This document shows positions 8,567 to 16,892 of a stretch of DNA of 64,000 bases, piece after piece; within the stretch, counting starts at the first letter, position 1; each line of letters starts with the position of its first letter. Below the pieces are notes generated by a model. It was given only the letters and a program-made list of their open reading frames with translations. It had not been told where the DNA came from and searched no databases. The DNA comes from Massilia sp. 9096 (GTDB taxonomy: Bacteria > Pseudomonadota > Gammaproteobacteria > Burkholderiales > Burkholderiaceae_D): contig NZ_JQNN01000001.1 in NCBI RefSeq assembly GCF_000745265.1, positions 1,116,001 through 1,180,000 on the forward strand, given 5' to 3'. Both the position numbers and the translations under genes were made by a program.

Positions 8567-9360
8567 TGCTGGAGCCCGACGTGCTCGAGGCCGTCCTGAT
8601 CCGGCCGTTCTGGCCGGACCTGCCGGCCAATGTCGGCGCGCTGGCGACCACGCGCGCCGGCGGCGTCAGCGCGGCGCCGTATGACGATGGCCGCGGGGGT
8701 GGCGGCCTCGACCTGGGCCTGCACACCGGCGACGACCCCGAGGCGGTGCTCGCCAACCGCGCGCGCCTGGGCGCGGCGCTGCCGGGCCGGCCGGCCTGGA
8801 TCCGCCAGGTGCACGGTATCGCGGTGGTCGATGCCGCCGCGGTCCAGGCGGGCGGGCCGACGCTGGAAGGCGACGCCAGCATCGCGACGGCGCCCGGCGT
8901 GGTCAGCGCGATCCTGACCGCCGATTGCCTGCCGGTGCTGTTCGCCAGCCTCGACGGCAAGGTGGTCGGCGCCGCGCACGCGGGCTGGCGCGGCCTGGCC
9001 GGCGGCGTGCTGCAGGCGACGCTGGCGGCGATGCGCGCGGCCGGCGCGGGCGAGATCACCGCCTGGCTCGGCGCGGCGATCGGGCCGGACGCCTTCGAAG
9101 TCGGGCCCGACGTCCTGGCCGCGTTCGAGCGCGCGCTGCCCGATGGCGACGCGCAGCAGGGCTTCCGGCCTTATCCCGGACGCGAAGGCAAGTATCTGGC
9201 CGACATGGTTTGGCTGGCGCGCCGCCTGCTCGCGCGCGCGGGCGTGACGCGCGTCGCGGGCGGAGAGCGCTGCACCTTCACCGAGCGTGAAGCGTTCTAT
9301 TCCTATCGCCGCGACGGCGCAGCCAGCGGGCGTCAGGCAAGTCTGATCTGGATCAAATAA
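8566..9360 (+). CDS. pgeF: PgeF/YfiH family multicopper-type purine nucleosidase / peptidoglycan editing factor
   Basis: The 264-residue product belongs to the DUF152/YfiH family. Metal-binding residues are visible: QVHG (H83), TADCLPVL (C121) and AAHAGWRG (H138). Members were first called polyphenol oxidases; E. coli YfiH (PgeF) prevents mis-incorporation of L-serine into peptidoglycan precursors, and related proteins act on purine nucleosides. The ATG overlaps the rluD stop codon, and rluD-pgeF is a widely conserved operon in proteobacteria. Length is full. Confidence 0.93.
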   Translation: MLEPDVLEAVLIRPFWPDLPANVGALATTRAGGVSAAPYDDGRGGGGLDLGLHTGDDPEAVLANRARLGAALPGRPAWIRQVHGIAVVDAAAVQAGGPTLEGDASIATAPGVVSAILTADCLPVLFASLDGKVVGAAHAGWRGLAGGVLQATLAAMRAAGAGEITAWLGAAIGPDAFEVGPDVLAAFERALPDGDAQQGFRPYPGREGKYLADMVWLARRLLARAGVTRVAGGERCTFTEREAFYSYRRDGAASGRQASLIWIK

Positions 9361-9385
9361 GACGGGCGGCTCGCGGGCATACTGC

Positions 9386-9577
9386 TCAGCTTTCCGGCGG
9401 AGCGGCGGTTTTGGCGCGTGCGGCTGCGCGCCGGCGCCGGCCGCCGGCCAGGTAGAGGACGATTGACAAAGGCAACACGCCATATCCGAAAAAAGTCATA
9501 ATGCCGCCAACCACGGTCGGCTCGGTTGCCGCCATCAGGGTCACGACGTACATCCATCCTATGGCGACGATCCACAT
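9386..9577 (-). CDS. small two-helix membrane protein
   Basis: A 63-residue protein starts at the ATG at 9577, which is preceded by GGAGG at a normal distance; the frame can be extended to a TTG at 9598 but that would bury the ribosome-binding site. Two hydrophobic helices (about residues 2-17, WIVAIGWMYVVTLMAA, and 25-42) are followed by a basic, Ala/Arg-rich cytoplasmic tail. No family is recognised. It converges with pgeF and is divergent from phaC, whose start lies 38 bases away. Confidence 0.65.
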   Translation of the reverse strand: MWIVAIGWMYVVTLMAATEPTVVGGIMTFFGYGVLPLSIVLYLAGGRRRRAAARAKTAAPPES

Positions 9578-9615
9578 GAGAAAGGCCCTCCGAAGCAATC
9601 ACTCGATTCTAATCA

Positions 9616-11457
9616 ATGGACGCCGTCATGAATACGCCTGAAGCCTTTTCGCAGATGCTTGTGCCGAACTGGATGTCACAGTTTTCCGATCCCGCCGCCT
9701 GGCAAGCCTGGATGACGGCGCCCATGGGACTCGGCGGCGCCGCTGGTGGGGCCGCTGCTGGGGCCACGGACGGGGCTGCAGCAGCGGCTGCAAATGCGGC
9801 CAATCCTGCCGCCGCCATGGCCCCGGTGATGCGCATGCTCGGCGAGGCCGGCGCGATGCTCTCGCCCGCCAAGCTGGACGCGCTGCGCAACGACTACCTG
9901 CAGAAGGCCGCCAGGCTGTGGCAGGAGCTCATGACCGGGCAGATCCCCGCGTTCCGCGACAGGCGCTTTGCTGCGGCGGAATGGAGCGCCAACCCGATGT
10001 CGGCGTTCAGCGTGGCGTCCTACCTGTTGAATTCCGAATTCCTGCTGGCCATGGCCGACGCGATCGAGGCGCCTGCGCGCGAAAAGCAGAAGATCCGCTT
10101 CGCGGTGCAGCAAATCGTCGATGCGGTGTCGCCGGCGAACTTCCTGGCGACGAATCCGGAAGCCCAGCAGAAAATGATCGAGACCAACGGCGAAAGCCTG
10201 AGCAAAGGTCTGCAGAACATGCTGAGCGACCTGCAGAAGGGCCGCATTTCGCAGTCGGACGAATCGGCGTTCGAAGTCGGCCGCAACGTCGGCGTGACGC
10301 CGGGCACGGTCGTGTTCGAAAACGAACTCTTCCAGCTGATCCAATACACCCCGAGCAGCGAAACGGTGCACGCGGTGCCGCTGTTGATGGTGCCGCCTTG
10401 CATCAACAAGTTCTACATTCTCGACTTGCAGCCGGAAAACTCGCTGGTGCGCTACCTGGTCGAGCAGGGCAATACGGTGTTCATGATGTCCTGGCGTAAC
10501 GCGGACGCGAGCATGGGCAACGTCACCTGGGACGATTACGTCGAAAAAGGTGCGATCGAAGCCTTGGGCGTCGTGCGCGAAATTTCTGCGCAGGAAAAGG
10601 TGAACGTGTTCGGCTTCTGTGTTGGCGGCACCATCGCCGCGACCGCGCTGGCCGTGCTGGCGGCGCAGGGGCAGAACCCGGCCAACAGCCTGAGCCTGTT
10701 CACCACGCTGCTCGACTTTTCCGACACCGGCGTGCTCGACGTCTTCGTCGACGAGACCCAGGTCATGCTGCGCGAGCAGACGCTGGCGCGCGGCGGCCTG
10801 ATGCCGGGGCGCGACCTGGCCACGACCTTCTCGTCGCTGCGCCCGAACGACCTGGTCTGGAACTACGTGCAGCAGAATTACCTCAAAGGCAAGACGCCGC
10901 CGGCCTTCGACCTGTTGTACTGGAACGCCGACAGCACCAACCTGCCGGGGCCGATGTATTGCTGGTATCTGCGCAATACGTACCTGGAAAACAAGCTGAA
11001 GGTGCCGGGCGCCTTGACGGTCGCCGGCGTACCGGTCGACCTCGGCAAGATCGATTGCCCGACCTTCATCTACGGTTCGCGCGAAGACCACATCGTACCG
11101 TGGGAAGCGGCGTTCGCGTCGACCACGCTGCTGAACCCGAAGCAGGGCAAACAGGACCCGCAGCCCAACCGGTTCGTGCTGGGCGCGTCGGGCCACATCG
11201 CCGGCGTGATCAACCCGGCCTCCAAGAACAAGCGCAGCTACTGGGTCAACGAGGCGACGGGGCGCAATCGTCCGAACAGCGCCGCCGAGTGGATGGCCGG
11301 CGCCACCGAACACAAGGGCAGCTGGTGGCCCGAGTGGGCGCGCTTCCTGGCCCAGTACGGCGGCGAGGACGTGACCGCGCGCGCGACCCCCGGCAGTGCG
11401 CGCTACCAGCCGATCGAGGCGGCGCCGGGACGCTACGTCAAGGCACGCGCCGACTGA
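9616..11457 (+). CDS. phaC: class I poly(3-hydroxyalkanoate) synthase PhaC
   Basis: PhaC polymerises (R)-3-hydroxyacyl-CoA into carbon-storage granules. The 613-residue length fits class I enzymes. The lipase-like box FGFCVGG carries the catalytic C335, with D491 (YGSREDHIVPW) and H527 (GASGHIAGVINP) completing the triad. The N-terminal region has an Ala/Gly-rich low-complexity linker at about residues 40-70. The thiolase and reductase genes (phaA, phaB) are not adjacent; the regulator phaR follows after 242 bases. Its product would sit on the granule surface with PhaR. Confidence 0.97.
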   Translation: MDAVMNTPEAFSQMLVPNWMSQFSDPAAWQAWMTAPMGLGGAAGGAAAGATDGAAAAAANAANPAAAMAPVMRMLGEAGAMLSPAKLDALRNDYLQKAARLWQELMTGQIPAFRDRRFAAAEWSANPMSAFSVASYLLNSEFLLAMADAIEAPAREKQKIRFAVQQIVDAVSPANFLATNPEAQQKMIETNGESLSKGLQNMLSDLQKGRISQSDESAFEVGRNVGVTPGTVVFENELFQLIQYTPSSETVHAVPLLMVPPCINKFYILDLQPENSLVRYLVEQGNTVFMMSWRNADASMGNVTWDDYVEKGAIEALGVVREISAQEKVNVFGFCVGGTIAATALAVLAAQGQNPANSLSLFTTLLDFSDTGVLDVFVDETQVMLREQTLARGGLMPGRDLATTFSSLRPNDLVWNYVQQNYLKGKTPPAFDLLYWNADSTNLPGPMYCWYLRNTYLENKLKVPGALTVAGVPVDLGKIDCPTFIYGSREDHIVPWEAAFASTTLLNPKQGKQDPQPNRFVLGASGHIAGVINPASKNKRSYWVNEATGRNRPNSAAEWMAGATEHKGSWWPEWARFLAQYGGEDVTARATPGSARYQPIEAAPGRYVKARAD

Positions 11458-11699
11458 CACCACGCGCAGGGCGGGGCGGCCGTCGTCGGTCACGTGCGCG
11501 TGCGCGCGGCCGCGCTCGGCACCGTTGTGGTGCAATAGATTGCAAGAAAAATAATTCCTTTGTTCATAGAATAAATGCTGCACCTGCGTTCGCAACGTGG
11601 TATTTTTGAAGCCTATCCTCTTGGATTCGGAGACGACGCAGGCGATCCCTGCGCTGCCGCATAAGAAAGCGCCCACGGCGCACACAATGGAAACATGAG

Positions 11700-12269
11700 A
11701 TGAGTGGTACGAAAAAAAGTGCTGAACGCCTGATCAAGAAATACCCGAACCGCCGGCTGTACGATACCCAGACCAGCTCCTACATCACGCTGTCGGACGT
11801 CAAGCAGCTGGTGCTGGACGCCGACGAGTTCACCGTGGTGGACGCCAAGAGCAACGAAGACCTGACCCGCAGCATCCTGCTGCAGATCATCCTCGAGGAA
11901 GAGGCGAATGGTGCGCCGATGTTCTCCAGCAGCGTGCTGTCCCAGATCATCCGCTACTACGGTCACGCCATGCAGGGCATGATGGGCTCCTACCTGGAAA
12001 AGAACGTCCAGGCCTTCACCGATATCCAGAACAAGTTCCTGGCCAACTCCACCGCCGGCGCCGGCGCGCTCGAAGGCAAGCCGTTCTCGACCGAGATGTG
12101 GACCCAGTTCATGAACATCCAGGGCCCGATGATGCAGGGCATGATGAACAGCTACATCGACCAGAGCAAGAACCTGTTCATCCAGATGCAGGAACAGATG
12201 CAGAGCCAGAGCAAGGCGATGTTCGGCAGCTTCCCGTTCGGCGTGCCGCCCAACACCGACAAGAAGTAA
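11700..12269 (+). CDS. phaR: polyhydroxyalkanoate synthesis repressor PhaR
   Basis: The 189-residue protein has the PHB/PHA accumulation regulator DNA-binding domain at its N-terminus (LIKKYPNRRLYDTQTSSYITL, residues about 11-31) and two accumulation-associated repeats afterwards. The C-terminal half is Met/Gln-rich and likely amphipathic. PhaR represses phasin and its own gene, and is titrated off DNA by nascent PHA granules. Its position after phaC supports the assignment. The 242-base gap upstream is AT-richer than the surroundings (around 11535-11580) and probably holds its own promoter, but no clear operator is seen. Confidence 0.95.
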   Translation: MSGTKKSAERLIKKYPNRRLYDTQTSSYITLSDVKQLVLDADEFTVVDAKSNEDLTRSILLQIILEEEANGAPMFSSSVLSQIIRYYGHAMQGMMGSYLEKNVQAFTDIQNKFLANSTAGAGALEGKPFSTEMWTQFMNIQGPMMQGMMNSYIDQSKNLFIQMQEQMQSQSKAMFGSFPFGVPPNTDKK

Positions 12270-12374
12270 GCCGGGTTCGCGCCGGGGTAGCTGTCGCAAA
12301 ATCGGCCCCCGGTTCTCCGCAAGTCCCCACATCCTGTACAATCGCGGATTGCCCAGAATTTTCGTCGCAATCCC

Positions 12375-13868
12375 ATGCCTGAACTCCGCCGCAATCCGCT
12401 CCCCGCATCTCATCCTGTCGCCCATGGCGCCGACGTCACGACCCTCGACCCGGTCACCGGCGCCATCGAAGTCGCGCCGAACGCCGCCGCGATTCCGCCT
12501 GCGCCCGTGCTGGCCGGCGGCGCCGCACCCAAGGTCGGCTTCGTCTCGCTCGGCTGCCCGAAGGCGCTGGTCGACTCCGAGCAGATCCTGACCCAGCTGC
12601 GCGCGGAAGGCTACGAGACCGCCAACTCGTATGCGGGCGCCGACCTGGTCATCGTCAACACCTGCGGCTTCATCGACGCCGCGGTGCAGGAATCGCTCGA
12701 TGCGATCGGCGAGGCGCTGGCCGAGAATGGCAAGGTGATCGTCACCGGCTGCCTGGGCGCCAAGAAGGATGCCGCAGGCGACGACCTGATCACCAAGGTG
12801 CACCCGAAGGTGCTGGCCGTGACCGGTCCGCATGCCGTCACCGAAGTGATGGAGTCGGTGCACCAGCACCTGCCCAAGCCGCATGATCCGTTCATCGACC
12901 TGGTGCCCGACCACGGGGTCAAGCTGACCCCGAAGCACTACGCCTACCTGAAGATCTCCGAAGGCTGCAACCACCGCTGCAGCTTCTGCATCATCCCGTC
13001 GATGCGCGGCGACCTGGTCTCGCGCCCGGTCCACGAGGTGCTGCAGGAAGCCGAGAACCTGTTCAAGGCCGGCGTCAAGGAACTGCTGGTGATCTCGCAG
13101 GACACCAGCGCCTACGGCGTCGACGTCAAGTTCCGCACCGGCTTCTGGAACGGCCGTCCGGTCAAGACCCACATGACCCAACTGATGGAAGAACTCGGCA
13201 AGCTCGCCAGGCAGCACGACGCCTGGGTGCGCATGCACTATGTCTACCCGTATCCGCACGTCGACCAGGTGATTCCGCTGATGGGCGAGCACGTCGTGCC
13301 TTACCTGGACATCCCGCTGCAGCACGCGCATCCGGACGTCCTCAAGCGCATGAAGCGCCCGGCCAGCGGCGAAAAGAACCTGGACCGCATCCTCGCCTGG
13401 CGCAAGATGAACCCGGACCTGGTGATCCGCTCGACCTTCATCGCCGGCTTCCCGGGCGAGACCGAAGAAGAATTCGAATACCTGCTGGACTTCCTGCGCG
13501 AGGCGCAGATCGACCGCCTGGGCTGCTTCGCCTACTCGCCGGTCGAGGGCGCGACGGCCAACGAGCTGGCCAACCCGGTGCCGGAAGCGGTACGCGAGGA
13601 ACGCCGCGCGCGCGTGATGCTGCTGCAGGAAGAGATTTCGCTCAAGCGCCAGCAAGCCAAGATCGGCAAGACGATCCGCGTGCTGGTCGACGAGGTTGGC
13701 CCGCGCGAAGCGCTGGGCCGTTCGCGCGCCGATGCGCCGGAGATCGACGGCGTGGTCCACATCAAGCGCGCGCTCGCGCCGGGCAAGGCCAAGCCGGTGG
13801 TCGGCCAGTTCATCGACGTGGTCGTGACCAAGGCCGACGCGCACGACCTGTGGGCGACGGTGGCTTGA
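12375..13868 (+). CDS. rimO: ribosomal protein S12 methylthiotransferase RimO
   Basis: RimO is a radical SAM enzyme that adds a methylthio group to an aspartate of ribosomal protein S12. The N-terminal UPF0004 domain keeps its three cluster cysteines C61, C97 and C126, the radical SAM motif CNHRCSFC gives C198, C202 and C205, and a TRAM domain closes the protein. With 497 residues it is about 50 longer than E. coli RimO, because an Ala/Pro-rich leader precedes [18 protein letters not shown]. An internal start is possible but none is well placed. metC begins 13 bases downstream. Confidence 0.95.
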   Translation: MPELRRNPLPASHPVAHGADVTTLDPVTGAIEVAPNAAAIPPAPVLAGGAAPKVGFVSLGCPKALVDSEQILTQLRAEGYETANSYAGADLVIVNTCGFIDAAVQESLDAIGEALAENGKVIVTGCLGAKKDAAGDDLITKVHPKVLAVTGPHAVTEVMESVHQHLPKPHDPFIDLVPDHGVKLTPKHYAYLKISEGCNHRCSFCIIPSMRGDLVSRPVHEVLQEAENLFKAGVKELLVISQDTSAYGVDVKFRTGFWNGRPVKTHMTQLMEELGKLARQHDAWVRMHYVYPYPHVDQVIPLMGEHVVPYLDIPLQHAHPDVLKRMKRPASGEKNLDRILAWRKMNPDLVIRSTFIAGFPGETEEEFEYLLDFLREAQIDRLGCFAYSPVEGATANELANPVPEAVREERRARVMLLQEEISLKRQQAKIGKTIRVLVDEVGPREALGRSRADAPEIDGVVHIKRALAPGKAKPVVGQFIDVVVTKADAHDLWATVA

Positions 13869-13881
13869 CAAGGACCCGATC

Positions 13882-15066
13882 ATGAAAAAGTCGCTCCCGA
13901 AGTCGCTCCAGACCGCGCTGCAGACCGCGCTGCAGAACAGCGACTACCGCCCGCCGGAAGGCTTCGCGGCGTACCCGACCGCGATCCACCACGCCTCGAC
14001 CGTGCTGTTCAAGGACGTGGCCAGCATGCGCTCGGGCGACTGGAAGGACAAGAGCGCCTATACCTACGGCCTGCACGGCACGCCGACCAGCTTCACGCTG
14101 GAAGCGCGCCTGGCCGAGATCGAAGGCGGCGAGCACTGCCTGCTGGCGCCGTCGGGCCTGGCGGCGATCTCGATGGTCGACCTGGCGCTGCTCAAGACCG
14201 GCGACGACGTCCTGCTGCCGGATAACGTCTACAACCCGAACCGCGAACTCGGGCGCTGGCTGACGCAGGACTTCGGCATCAGCGCGCGCTTTTATGATCC
14301 GATGATCGGCGCCGGCATTCTCGACCTGATCCAGCCGAATACGAAGCTGATCTGGACCGAGTCGCCCGGATCGGTGTCGATGGAAGTGCCGGACCTGCGT
14401 GCGATCTGCGCGGCGGCCAAACAGCGCGGCGTGCTGGTCGCGCTCGACAATACCTGGGCGGCCGGCATCGCCCTGAACGGTTTCGAGCTGGGCGTGGACA
14501 TCGTGATGCAGGCCTTGACCAAGTACCAGTCGGGCGGCTCGGACGTGCTGATGGGCGCGGTGATCACGCGCGATCGCGAGCTCAACGACCGCATCGCCAT
14601 GGCCCACATGCGCCTGGGCATGGGCGTCGGCATGGACGACGTCTACCTGGTGCTGCGCGGCCTGCAGACCATGAAGCTGCGCTTCGACGCGCACGACGCG
14701 GCGGCGCGCAAGGTGGCAGGCTGGCTCAAGGCGCGTCCGGAAATCACCAAGGTGCTGCATCCGGCCTTCGAGGATTGCCCCGGCCACGCGAACTGGAAGC
14801 GCGACTTCACCGGCGCGGGCGGCCTGTTCTCGGTGCTGTTCGACCCGCGCTACACGGAAGAGCAAACCGACCGCTTCGTCGATGCCTTGGCCCTGTTCGG
14901 CATCGGCTTCAGCTGGGGCGGCACGCACAGCCTGGCGGTGCCATACCGCATCCAGGCGATGCGCAAGGATTGGCCCGACGCCGGCATCCTGGTGCGCTTC
15001 AACATCGGCCTTGAAGATCCGGATGACCTGATCGCCGACATCGAGCAGGCGCTGGGTAAGCTGTAA
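13882..15066 (+). CDS. metC: cystathionine beta-lyase (Cys/Met metabolism PLP enzyme)
   Basis: This 394-residue trans-sulfuration enzyme would cleave cystathionine to homocysteine in methionine synthesis. The PLP lysine is K214 in ALTKYQSGGSD, with the family blocks YTYGLHGTPTS, WTESPGS and D189-N-TWAAG. The sequence is closest in style to the proteobacterial MetC group (SGGSDVLMGAV), not gamma-synthase. The first 19 residues are a repeat: two 12-base units are each duplicated in tandem (13888-13935), giving KSLP-KSLQ-TALQ-TALQ. The 3' end carries an 11-base tandem repeat. The gene probably shares a transcript with rimO. Confidence 0.92.
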   Translation: MKKSLPKSLQTALQTALQNSDYRPPEGFAAYPTAIHHASTVLFKDVASMRSGDWKDKSAYTYGLHGTPTSFTLEARLAEIEGGEHCLLAPSGLAAISMVDLALLKTGDDVLLPDNVYNPNRELGRWLTQDFGISARFYDPMIGAGILDLIQPNTKLIWTESPGSVSMEVPDLRAICAAAKQRGVLVALDNTWAAGIALNGFELGVDIVMQALTKYQSGGSDVLMGAVITRDRELNDRIAMAHMRLGMGVGMDDVYLVLRGLQTMKLRFDAHDAAARKVAGWLKARPEITKVLHPAFEDCPGHANWKRDFTGAGGLFSVLFDPRYTEEQTDRFVDALALFGIGFSWGGTHSLAVPYRIQAMRKDWPDAGILVRFNIGLEDPDDLIADIEQALGKL

Positions 15067-15090
15067 ATAAGCTGTAAATAAGCTGTAAAG
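15058..15090 (+). repeat. 11-bp tandem repeat over the metC stop codon
   Basis: The unit AAGCTGTAAAT occurs three times in succession (the last copy ends in G). A partial CTGTAA recurs twice more before the terminator. The first copy encodes the last two codons and stop of metC, so the array looks like slippage or duplication of the gene's 3' end. Confidence 0.75.
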
Positions 15091-15120
15091 TCGAGCTGTA
15101 AGCTTAATCTGTAAAAGAAA

Positions 15121-15146
15121 AGCCGGCGCGATGCCGGCTTTTTTTA
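15121..15146. terminator. bidirectional terminator between metC and a membrane-protein gene
   Basis: A stem AGCCGGC/GCCGGCT (15121-15127 with 15133-15139) around GCGAT is flanked by T8 on the plus side and by an A-rich run on the other, so it can work in both directions. The stop codon of the convergent minus-strand gene lies in the T-tract. Confidence 0.9.
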
Positions 15147-15506
15147 CACCGGCATCGCCCGGTTGTTGTTCAGGTCCATGAAGCCGCGGATGATGCGGTA
15201 GGCCATCCATAGCCACGCCAGTCCCCAGATCGCCATCGCGATCGGGATGCCGATAAACGTGATCCAGACGAAGCCGCCGACGATCATCCACAGCGCGTAG
15301 AACCAGAACGAGCGGATCATCCAGGTATGGTGCGAATACACCATCGTGCCCAGCGTTTCCGGCCGGCGCACGTAGTTCACGATCAGCACCAGGATCGAGA
15401 GCGTGCCGAGCGAAAAGAAAAAGGTGAGCGCGTGCGCGATGTAGAGGATGCGCGCGAACTGCTTGGCATCCTCGATGCCGCGTTCATAGACGAGTTCCTG
15501 GGCCAT
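15144..15506 (-). CDS. small integral membrane protein (DUF4870/COG3671-like)
   Basis: The 120-residue product has three hydrophobic segments (about residues 20-42, 62-82 and 83-107) and a short polar N-terminus. The pattern, with VNYVRRPETLGTMVYSHHTWMIRSFW between helices, resembles small uncharacterised proteobacterial membrane proteins of the COG3671 type. The ATG at 15506 is chosen because GGAG lies six bases upstream; another ATG is four codons earlier (15518). Function is unknown. It is 95 bases downstream of the thioredoxin gene on the same strand. Confidence 0.7.
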   Translation of the reverse strand: MAQELVYERGIEDAKQFARILYIAHALTFFFSLGTLSILVLIVNYVRRPETLGTMVYSHHTWMIRSFWFYALWMIVGGFVWITFIGIPIAMAIWGLAWLWMAYRIIRGFMDLNNNRAMPV

Positions 15507-15601
15507 GCGGTACTCCATAGTGGTTGCAGCTGCGCTCAAAGGCGCGGGATTGTCATTACGATACCGTAAATCGTGCGTGCCGTGGCGCGTTTCAAACCGG
15601 C

Positions 15602-16042
15602 TCAGGCGCCAATCTTCGATTGCACCCAGCCGGCGATGCTGCCGGCATCCATCGCCCCGGCCTGGCGCGCGACCTCGCGCCCACCCTGGAACAGCGCCAG
15701 CGTCGGAATGCTGCGGATGCCGTAGCGCGCCGCCAGGTCTTGCGAGGCTTCGGTGTCGACCTTCAGCAGGCGCACGTTCGGCTCGAGCCGGCCGGCGGCC
15801 TGCTGGTAGGCCGGCGCCATCATGCGGCAGGGCCCGCACCAGGCGGCCCAGAAGTCGACCAGCACCGGGATGTCGTTGCGGCTGACGTGCTTGTCGAAGC
15901 GCGCGCTGCTCACGTCCGTCGGCTTGGCGCCGAACAGCGCGTTGGCGCATTTGCCGTAGACCGGCTGGTCGCCCAGGCGATCGACGGCGACGCGGTTGAC
16001 GGCGTCGCAGTGCGGGCAGACGATGTGCTTGGGTTCGGCCAT
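15602..16042 (-). CDS. trxC: thioredoxin 2 (TrxC)
   Basis: A cytoplasmic disulfide reductase of 146 residues. The thioredoxin active site is WAAWCGPCRMM (C69, C72) with the cis-proline in SIPTLALF. The N-terminal extension is the TrxC zinc-ribbon: C9-P-H-C12 is intact, but the second pair, normally CGxC, reads Y29-G-K-C32, so one of four zinc ligands is missing. In E. coli TrxC the zinc site tunes redox behaviour and is oxidant-sensitive; here zinc binding may be weak or lost. The gene is monocistronic or shares a transcript with the small membrane-protein gene downstream. Confidence 0.93.
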   Translation of the reverse strand: MAEPKHIVCPHCDAVNRVAVDRLGDQPVYGKCANALFGAKPTDVSSARFDKHVSRNDIPVLVDFWAAWCGPCRMMAPAYQQAAGRLEPNVRLLKVDTEASQDLAARYGIRSIPTLALFQGGREVARQAGAMDAGSIAGWVQSKIGA

Positions 16043-16132
16043 ATCTTTTCTCCTTGTCGTGCATGGATTGGCGTGCGACGGCGACCGCGCTTACGCCCTA
16101 GAATCAATCATCGACAGCACAGATGGGGATCG

Positions 16133-16888
16133 ATGAGCCAATTGCAAACACCGTCGCCGGGCCGGCGCCTGATCGGCTGCGCCGGCTGGGGCATCCACAA
16201 GGACATCGCGCACGCGTTTCCGGAGGACGGCAGCCAGCTCGAGCGCTACGCCGCCGTGCTGCCGGCGGTCGAGATCAACTCGTCGTTCTACCGCCCGCAC
16301 CAGCCGCAGACCTACGCGCGCTGGGCCGCCAGCACGCCCGACGGATTTCGCTTTTCGGTCAAGCTGCCGCGCACCATCACCCACGACGCCAGGCTGCGCG
16401 AGGCCGACGCCTTGCTCGACCGGTTCGCCGGCGAGGCCGGGCAACTGGGCGACAAGCTCGGCTGCGTACTGGTCCAGCTGCCGCCCAGCGGCGCCTTCGA
16501 CGAGGCGGTGGTGCGCGATTTCCTGCCGCGCCTGCGCGCGCGCTTCGGTTGCATGCTGGCGCTCGAGGCGCGCCATCCGACCTGGTTCGGCGACGCCGCC
16601 ACCGAGGTGCTGCGCGAGGCGCAGGTGACGCGCGTGATCGCCGACCCGGCCGCCGGCCAGCCCGGCCCGCATGTGCCGACCACCGCCGCCGGCTACCTGC
16701 GCCTGCACGGTTCGCCGAGGATCTACTATTCGAACTATCCGCGCGAGACGCTGCGCCGGGTCGAGCAGGATGTGGCGGCACGCGTGCGCGACGGGGCCGA
16801 TTGCTGGTGCATCTTCGACAATACGGCGGCGTTCGCCGCGGTGCCGAATGCCCTCGAGGTCTTGCATGGGGTGCTGTCCGGAGACTGA
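16133..16888 (+). CDS. DUF72 family protein (YecE-like)
   Basis: The 251-residue product has the DUF72 TIM-barrel signature: GCAGWGI near the N-terminus, VEINSSFYRPHQPQTYARWAASTP, FRFSVKLPRTITH, and a C-terminal YLRLHGSPRIYYSNYP plus CWCIFDNTAAFAAVPNA. DUF72 proteins are widespread; a biochemical role is not established, although the fold is related to sugar-phosphate isomerases and endonuclease IV. The ATG at 16133 begins the conserved part. The next gene starts four bases after its stop, so the two are co-transcribed. Confidence 0.88.
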   Translation: MSQLQTPSPGRRLIGCAGWGIHKDIAHAFPEDGSQLERYAAVLPAVEINSSFYRPHQPQTYARWAASTPDGFRFSVKLPRTITHDARLREADALLDRFAGEAGQLGDKLGCVLVQLPPSGAFDEAVVRDFLPRLRARFGCMLALEARHPTWFGDAATEVLREAQVTRVIADPAAGQPGPHVPTTAAGYLRLHGSPRIYYSNYPRETLRRVEQDVAARVRDGADCWCIFDNTAAFAAVPNALEVLHGVLSGD

Positions 16889-16892
16889 GTCG

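Noticed and set aside
15524..16132. N-terminal extension of the DUF72 protein through the thioredoxin gene
   Set aside because: This is antisense to trxC; the conserved DUF72 sequence begins at the ATG at 16133.
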